The translations under genes were made by a program, and so were the position numbers. The notes below the pieces were generated by a model. The model saw only the letters and a program-made list of their open reading frames with translations. It was not told the origin of the DNA and made no database searches. Positions 14,975 to 19,643 of a DNA stretch of 19,643 nt are shown here, one piece after another; position 1 is the stretch's first letter, and the number at the start of each line of letters is the position of its first letter. This DNA comes from JBBIGV01 sp037447335 (lineage in GTDB: Bacteria > Bacteroidota > Ignavibacteria > Ignavibacteriales > Ignavibacteriaceae). The stretch covers positions 1 through 19,643 of the forward strand of contig JBBIGV010000067.1 of assembly GCA_037447335.1 (NCBI GenBank), given 5' to 3'.

Positions 14975-15547
14975 TTATATCATTCCTGCAAAACCCATGA
15001 ATGCCAGCGCAAGAATACCTGCAATGATCAGGGTAATCGGCGCCCCTTTGAACGCCTCCGGTACTTCCGCAAGCTCAAGCTCTTCTCTTATTCCTGCCAT
15101 AATTGTTAATGCGAGTGTAAACCCGGCGCCGGCGCCAACTCCAAACACAACGCTTTCAGGAAAAGTGTAGCTGCGCATAGATGCGAACAGCGCTAATCCC
15201 AGTATTGCACAGTTGGTTGTAATTAACGGAAGAAAGATTCCCAGCGCCCTGTACAACGACTGACTGACTTTTTTAATTACCATTTCAACAAACTGAACAA
15301 GCGATGCAATAACTAGAATGAAGGATGGTATCTGAAGAAATCCAAGGTCATACGGAACAAGCACAAGGTTAAATAACAGCCAGCTTACAATAGCAGTAAT
15401 GGTCATAACAAAAGTTGTCGCCATTCCCATTGATACGGCAGATGTTATTTTATTCGAAACACCAATAAACGGACATATGCCAAGGAAGTATGCAAGCACA
15501 AAGTTATTAACAACAGCGGCTGAGATAAATATTATTATCAGTTCCAT
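14975..15547 (-). CDS. rnfA: Rnf complex subunit A, membrane protein
   Basis: A 190-residue integral membrane subunit with about six helices, the usual size. RnfA and RnfE are homologous and pack in opposite orientations. Each gives two cysteines to an intramembrane iron-sulfur centre, and here Cys25 (YFLGICPFIGVS) and Cys113 (LITTNCAILG) are present. The C-terminal KGAPITLIIAGILALAFMGF stretch is typical of RnfA. The start overlaps the rnfE stop by one base (TAATG), so translation is coupled. Confidence 0.96.
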   Translation of the reverse strand: MELIIIFISAAVVNNFVLAYFLGICPFIGVSNKITSAVSMGMATTFVMTITAIVSWLLFNLVLVPYDLGFLQIPSFILVIASLVQFVEMVIKKVSQSLYRALGIFLPLITTNCAILGLALFASMRSYTFPESVVFGVGAGAGFTLALTIMAGIREELELAEVPEAFKGAPITLIIAGILALAFMGFAGMI

Positions 15548-16230
15548 TACTTTGCCTCCGGTTGATTAACGTTTCTTCCGGCAACAGCCATCTTAAATTT
15601 TTCCATCAGGGTTTGTTTTGCAATTCTTTCTTTCCTGATGTTGTAAGCATTTGCGATGCCCATTAAAATTCCGAGCGTTAAAAATGCACCGGCAGGAAGG
15701 ATCATCACTATCCATGGTTCAAAAGAATCCGGCAGAACTGTAAAACCAAGTATTGTTCGCGAACCTAATATTTCCCGGATGGAGCCGAGAACAAAAAGTG
15801 CTATTAAGAATCCGAAGCCGATGCCAAAAGCATCAAGCACCGCCCTGCCGGGACTGTTCTTTGATGAAAATGCTTCCTGCCTTCCGAGTATAACACAGTT
15901 GGCAACAATAAGCGGAATAAACGGACCCAACTCTTTACTGAGATCGGGAAATTTTGCTTTCATTACGAGGTCAACTATTGTTACGAAAGTAGCAATAATC
16001 ACAATGAAGGAAGCGATCCTTACCTGCGGGGGAATTAATTTTCTTATGCTTGATATCAGTAAGCTTGCCGATACCAGAACAAAAGTGCTTGCAAGCCCCA
16101 TCGCAATTCCGTTAATAGCTGAAACTGTTACTGCGAGCAGCGGGCAAAGACCCAGCGCCTGCCTGAACACAGGATTAATATCCCATAATCCTTTTAAGAA
16201 TTCTTTTGAAAGCGTTACATTCTTTTTCAT
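15547..16230 (-). CDS. rnfE: Rnf complex subunit E, membrane protein
   Basis: A 227-residue integral membrane subunit with about six helices. The N-terminal EFLKGLWDINPVFRQALGLC, the cysteine at 29 and NCVILGRQEAFSSKN (Cys112) match RnfE and supply its half of the buried Fe-S site shared with RnfA. The GRQEAF signature separates it from RnfA. The short basic tail after the last helix (RKERIAKQTLMEKFK) is cytoplasmic. Its ATG overlaps the rnfG stop by four bases. Confidence 0.95.
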   Translation of the reverse strand: MKKNVTLSKEFLKGLWDINPVFRQALGLCPLLAVTVSAINGIAMGLASTFVLVSASLLISSIRKLIPPQVRIASFIVIIATFVTIVDLVMKAKFPDLSKELGPFIPLIVANCVILGRQEAFSSKNSPGRAVLDAFGIGFGFLIALFVLGSIREILGSRTILGFTVLPDSFEPWIVMILPAGAFLTLGILMGIANAYNIRKERIAKQTLMEKFKMAVAGRNVNQPEAK

Positions 16231-16787
16231 TGGCTGCCTTCGGAAACAGAATTGCGTACTATTCTTAAACCATTATTTATTATATCCACAACAGCTTTAG
16301 CAGAAATTGTTGCACCGGTAATTGACTGCACCTCATTGGGTTTTAAAGGCGGTGCACCTTTAATCAATTCGATAGATGGATAAGCAGTTAATCCTTTAAA
16401 CTGAGTTGTAAAAGGTTCTTCGGTTATTTTAGTACCGAGACCCGGGGTTTCAGCAAGCTCAAGAACTTCAATGGCTCTCACTTCTTTAAGGTCATCCGAA
16501 ATGCCAGCCATTATTCTTATATTACCGCCGTATCCGTTACCGTTGTAAACCATCGCATATCCGATAGAAGCGATGTTTTCATCAAAGACTTTGAACAGCT
16601 CCACTCCCGGAACATTAATCATTTCATAAGACTTCCCTCCGGGTTGAACAAGAAAGATCGCTCTTTCTGTTTCTGCTTTACGATTCGCTTCGATCAATGG
16701 ACTTGCCCAATTGCTTAACTGAGATAATATGCCGCCCGACATAAGCCCTATTACAGACAAGGTAGTTATGATCTTATAGACCTTCAT
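16227..16787 (-). CDS. rnfG: Rnf complex subunit G, FMN-binding protein
   Basis: A 186-residue subunit with one N-terminal membrane helix (about residues 5-24) and a periplasmic FMN-binding domain. The flavin attachment motif is SITGATISAKAV, with Thr160 the expected covalent FMN site. ELAETPGLGTKI (about 111-121) is the conserved loop before it. The aspartate usual in the ApbE recognition motif six residues before the threonine is replaced by Gln154. The open frame extends upstream to 16985, but only inside rnfD. The ATG at 16787 overlaps the rnfD stop as ATGA, has GGGAG upstream and gives a standard RnfG N-terminus, so it is chosen. Confidence 0.92.
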   Translation of the reverse strand: MKVYKIITTLSVIGLMSGGILSQLSNWASPLIEANRKAETERAIFLVQPGGKSYEMINVPGVELFKVFDENIASIGYAMVYNGNGYGGNIRIMAGISDDLKEVRAIEVLELAETPGLGTKITEEPFTTQFKGLTAYPSIELIKGAPPLKPNEVQSITGATISAKAVVDIINNGLRIVRNSVSEGSQ

Positions 16788-17773
16788 TTCGCCGCTCCCT
16801 TCACAATCCCAAATATTTTTGGAACTGTGTACCTGTTGATCAACGGAACGAACCCATTTAACAGAAGTATTGAATACATCACACCTTCGGGCAATCCACT
16901 GTATAACCTGATCAATACTATAACAAGCGAAATTGAAATTCCGAATATCCACATCCCCTTTGACGCTACGGGTGAAGTAACCCAATCTGTAGCCATGAAA
17001 AAAGCTCCGAAGAGAAAACTTCCTGCAAATATGTGAAACAAAGGAGTCGGATTATTGACAGGGTCAATAAGATAAAAGAAGCCGCCGAAGATTATAATAC
17101 CGACAATCATTGAAACAGGAATCCGCCAGTTCACTATTCCTACAGCTATAAGAAAAATACCACCGGCGAGTATGGCAATTGCGGATGTTTCACCGAGTGA
17201 ACCGCTGATGTTGCCCCAAAACATAGGTGTAATGTCCGCAAGTACATTATCAAACTTCATTGCAGCCAGAGGCGTTGCGGAAGTAACTCCATCAATTGCA
17301 TAATTAGGCAGCTTCCATGTTGTAATACCTACCGGGAATGCTGCCTGAAGAAATGCTCTGCCTACAAGAGCAGGATTAAAAATGTTAAATCCAAGTCCGC
17401 CAAAAATTTGTTTACCCAACCCTATAGCCACCACCGAACCAATTGCAGTTGCAGAAAGAGAAAAATCCGGCGGAAGAGTTAAAGCAAGAAGAAGTCCGGT
17501 TAAGGCAGCACTTCCATCAAACAATGTTACTTTTTTCTTTCTGAGAGTTTGAACTGCAGCTTCGGTACCGGCAGCGAATGCAACTGCAACGGTAATAACG
17601 ATAATCTGCTGCATACCAAAGAGCAAAAGCGATGCAATGATGCAAGGCAGAAGAGAAAGAGTAACAAACCACATTACTTTTGCGGTTGACCATTCTGAAT
17701 GTAAATGCGGCGAGGTTGTCAGGTCAAACTGAACTGCTCTTTTTGTTTCAACTATTTTTTCTTCAGATGTCAT
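16784..17773 (-). CDS. rnfD: Rnf complex subunit D, flavin-bearing membrane protein
   Basis: A subunit of 329 residues from this start, with many membrane helices, homologous to NqrB and thought to take part in ion transfer. Diagnostic segments are TTSPHLHSEWSTAKVMW near the N-terminus, FDGSAALTGLLLALTLPP, FGGLGFNIFNPALVGRAFLQ and the covalent-FMN motif DGVTSATPLA with Thr167. Residue 165 is serine where many homologues have glycine. The frame can be extended 15 codons to a TTG at 17818, giving 344 residues. Neither start has a clear ribosome site, so the ATG at 17773 is preferred because RnfD proteins usually have a short N-terminal tail. It lies 58 bases after rnfC. Confidence 0.93.
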   Translation of the reverse strand: MTSEEKIVETKRAVQFDLTTSPHLHSEWSTAKVMWFVTLSLLPCIIASLLLFGMQQIIVITVAVAFAAGTEAAVQTLRKKKVTLFDGSAALTGLLLALTLPPDFSLSATAIGSVVAIGLGKQIFGGLGFNIFNPALVGRAFLQAAFPVGITTWKLPNYAIDGVTSATPLAAMKFDNVLADITPMFWGNISGSLGETSAIAILAGGIFLIAVGIVNWRIPVSMIVGIIIFGGFFYLIDPVNNPTPLFHIFAGSFLFGAFFMATDWVTSPVASKGMWIFGISISLVIVLIRLYSGLPEGVMYSILLLNGFVPLINRYTVPKIFGIVKGAAK

Positions 17774-17831
17774 ACAGATTTCAATTTTTGATGACCTGAA
17801 AAACTTTTTACAGATCAATCATATATAAAAA

Positions 17832-19166
17832 TTATACGGTTTGCTTTAATTCACTTTCACGCTGCATTTTAAGCACCGTTTGTTTTCCTAATCTTATCCA
17901 CTGAACCAGGGGAATATTAGCCGGACAGGTAAAGGCGCACGATCCGCATTCCATACATACCGTTATACCAAGTTTTTCGGCATCTTCAAATCGTTGTAGC
18001 TGAGAATAACGGGCAAGCTTTGCGGGCACCAGATTAATCGGGCAGGCATCTATACATTGCCCGCATCTCAGGCAGGGAGTTTCGCTGCTTCTTTTCACTT
18101 CAGAATGAGTGAGTACAACAATACCTGAAGTTGCCTTCAAAATCGGGACTGAAAGATCGTATTGTGCTACGCCCATCATTGGTCCGCCTACAATTATTTT
18201 TTCTGCATCTTCTCTCAAACCACCGCAGTATTCAAGAACGTCGAGCAATGGTGTTCCGACAGAGACAACAAGATTTTTCGGTGTTACAATTCCCTTACCC
18301 GTTACAGTAATTGAAGCAGTGATTAAAGGTTCGCCTTTAACGACTGCATTCCAGATTGCGAGCGCTGTTCCGATATTCTGAATAACAATTCCTACATTGA
18401 GCGGAAGTTTACCCGGAGGGACTTCCCTTCCGGTTACAGCTTTGATCAGCATCTTCTCTGCGCCCTGAGGATACTTCGTCTTAACTGCTGTAATTTCTAT
18501 TTTATTTTCGGATGCGGTTAATTTGCTTAAGATTGAAATTGCTTCCGGTTTATTATCTTCAATTCCTATAAAACATTTTTCAACACCAAGAGCCTTCATT
18601 ATTAATTTAAGTCCGCCGATAATACCTTCAGGTTTTTCAACCATAAGTCTGAAATCTCTTGTAAGATAAGGTTCACACTCACATCCATTCAGGATCACGG
18701 CATCAATGATAACATTTTTGGGCGGATTTAATTTCACTGCAGTGGGAAAGGCGGCACCGCCCTGCCCTACTATTCCGGCTTCTGCAACCCGCTGCCGGAT
18801 TTCATCTGCGGAGATTGTATCCGGATCTAAAGGCGGGTATAAAAATTTATCTTCTTTACCATTCGAATTAATTATTATCGACTCTCTCGGAAATCCACCG
18901 GGATGTGGTTCTTTACTTATTGAAGCAACCGTTCCGGCTATTGAAGAATGAACGGGTGCAGAGATGAAACCATCTGCTTCCGCTACCAAAGCGCCCGCTG
19001 CTACTTCCACACCCTTATTAACTATTGGTTTAGCCTGTTTACCAAGGTGCTGCAATAAGGGAATTAAAATCTGTTTCGGAACAGGCATTTGCTCAAGCGG
19101 CAAGTGTTCAGTAAGCGCCTTGTTCTCGGAAGGGTGAATACCGCCGGAAAATGTTTTTGACTGCAC
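17832..19166 (-). CDS. rnfC: Rnf complex subunit C, NADH-binding Fe-S protein
   Basis: A 444-residue peripheral subunit that exchanges electrons with NAD. The N-terminal FSGGIHPSENK is the RnfC hallmark. The NADH/FMN-binding Rossmann-like region includes GIVGQGGAAFPTAVKL (131-146) and NGCECEPYLTRD. Two [4Fe-4S] motifs are CLRCGQCIDACP (Cys365, 368, 371, 375) and CMECGSCAFTCP (404, 407, 410, 414). The C-terminal extension of some proteobacterial RnfC proteins is absent. The start is GTG at 19166; an in-frame TAG nine bases upstream rules out a longer form, and the GTG gives the standard N-terminus. No Shine-Dalgarno site is visible. It is the first gene of the Rnf cluster. Confidence 0.95.
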   Translation of the reverse strand: MQSKTFSGGIHPSENKALTEHLPLEQMPVPKQILIPLLQHLGKQAKPIVNKGVEVAAGALVAEADGFISAPVHSSIAGTVASISKEPHPGGFPRESIIINSNGKEDKFLYPPLDPDTISADEIRQRVAEAGIVGQGGAAFPTAVKLNPPKNVIIDAVILNGCECEPYLTRDFRLMVEKPEGIIGGLKLIMKALGVEKCFIGIEDNKPEAISILSKLTASENKIEITAVKTKYPQGAEKMLIKAVTGREVPPGKLPLNVGIVIQNIGTALAIWNAVVKGEPLITASITVTGKGIVTPKNLVVSVGTPLLDVLEYCGGLREDAEKIIVGGPMMGVAQYDLSVPILKATSGIVVLTHSEVKRSSETPCLRCGQCIDACPINLVPAKLARYSQLQRFEDAEKLGITVCMECGSCAFTCPANIPLVQWIRLGKQTVLKMQRESELKQTV

Positions 19167-19494
19167 GACTAACTACTAATAATGTCTGTTAACTTTTTTT
19201 TGTCTGATGTTCGCTTGTTATCGGCACAAAGTATGCCATCAAACAGAAGAAAAAGGCAAGATATAATGTTGGATTATAGTCGGATTATAAAGTGTAAAAG
19301 AGGTGAGGGAATCATTAACATATCATTACTTTTCAATTTTGAGAATAATCAATAAAGTTTTTGTGAAAATAATAAATAGTGATGCTGTTGTTAATTGTTA
19401 ATTATTTAATTATAAAATTTGCTGGTAATTATTTTGCAGGAAAGGAGAGTAATGAGGTTGATAACAAATGATAATGATGTGAAAATTTATTCTG
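19167..19494. other. AT-rich upstream region of the Rnf operon
   Basis: 328 bases between the rnfC start and the 3' end of the upstream acetyltransferase gene, both on the minus strand. It should contain the rnf promoter, and two TATAAT hexamers are listed separately. A tandem TTGTTAA pair lies at 19388-19401, followed by AT-rich sequence with TAATTA repeats. No gene, tRNA or convincing terminator for the upstream gene was seen. Confidence 0.4.
19273..19289 (-). promoter_or_regulatory. Candidate tandem -10 sites of the Rnf operon
   Basis: On the minus strand the sequence TATAATCC GAC TATAATCC contains two perfect TATAAT hexamers 11 bases apart, about 105-125 bases ahead of the rnfC GTG. No good TTGACA lies 16-18 bases upstream of either; a TTTACA lies 14 bases before the second. 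Alternatively the 11-base period, one turn of the helix, could mark a tandem operator. Confidence 0.35.
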
Positions 19495-19643
19495 TTAAAA
19501 TTCTAATCTCATAACCGGTCTGGTCTCTGAACGCCTTACAACCTCCTTAAATCCGGCATTTATGTATGCCGAAGCTACTCCGGTGAATATAAAAGGCGGG
19601 GCGGCTTTATCTGTTTTTGGTTCTACCGGATATGCTTCAACTA
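19495..19643 (-). CDS. GNAT-family acetyltransferase, C-terminal part (cut by window edge)
   Basis: Only the last 48 codons are inside the window; the start lies to the right of 19643. The peptide includes VEAYPVEP, PPFIFTGVASAYINAGF, KEVVRRSETRPVMRLEF and then TAA at 19495-19497. The FTG...F..AGF.EV.RRS..RPVMR pattern is the typical end of a group of GNAT N-acetyltransferases that use acetyl-CoA. It is on the same strand as the Rnf operon but separated from it by 328 bases, so it is probably a distinct unit. The substrate cannot be judged. Confidence 0.75.
   Translation of the reverse strand, partial: VEAYPVEPKTDKAAPPFIFTGVASAYINAGFKEVVRRSETRPVMRLEF

Noticed and set aside
15656..16300. A 214-codon open frame on the plus strand opposite rnfE
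   Set aside because: It is antisense to a well-conserved Rnf gene, and its composition follows from the complement of membrane-protein codons.
16788..16985. A longer N-terminus for rnfG starting at 16985
   Set aside because: The extra 66 codons lie within rnfD in another frame and match no RnfG; the ATG at 16787 overlaps the rnfD stop and gives the usual N-terminal helix.

Overview
The window looks like chromosomal DNA of a member of the Ignavibacteria, or a close relative in the Bacteroidota/Chlorobi group. The best evidence is two large exported beta-propeller proteins that end in a type A C-terminal sorting domain of the type IX secretion kind. Both carry a YPNPFN motif, a LKVYDILGNEVATLV strand and a GVYFYKLQAG...TKKM end. 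AT-rich composition, few strong Shine-Dalgarno sites and a Bacteroidota-like Rnf gene set agree. This assignment is inferred from protein style, not from a marker gene.

Layout, left to right. A small GIY-YIG nuclease-like gene (10-240, +) and a small DoxX/DUF417-like membrane protein (510-959, +) come first. Next is a 467-base non-coding stretch, then the pyruvate dehydrogenase pair aceE-aceF on the minus strand (5828 down to 1427). A hicB-hicA toxin-antitoxin pair (6133-6590, +) follows. Then come two tandem exported repeat proteins (6713-7933 and 7944-10193, +) and a decayed third sorting domain (10235-10480). A stem-loop-rich non-coding stretch (10481-10930) leads into a secreted cupin gene (10931-11305, +) with a good terminator. 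From 19166 down to 11381 one long minus-strand cluster encodes a complete Rnf ferredoxin:NAD+ oxidoreductase in the order rnfC-D-G-E-A, a Tat-exported NusG-domain-II protein, apbE, rnfB, rseC and a CoA-binding-domain protein. The right edge holds the 3' end of a GNAT acetyltransferase gene (-).

How the genes fit together. AceE and AceF make acetyl-CoA and reduce the E3 subunit; no lpd gene is present here. The Rnf complex couples electron flow between ferredoxin and NAD to ion transport across the inner membrane. ApbE would attach FMN covalently to threonines in RnfG and RnfD, both of which keep a recognisable acceptor motif. RseC belongs to a membrane family often linked to Rnf/Rsx. The NusG-II protein lies inside the Rnf operon and has an N-terminal region I do not recognise, so it is the best candidate for an undescribed accessory factor.

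Other notable points. A G-rich palindromic repeat that fits a G-quadruplex motif lies inside the decayed sorting domain, and a matching 14-base core supplies the last codons and stop of aceF. The two intact sorting domains share 45 identical residues with only synonymous base changes. The region upstream of the cupin gene holds at least six stem-loops, including an interleaved, pseudoknot-like pair.
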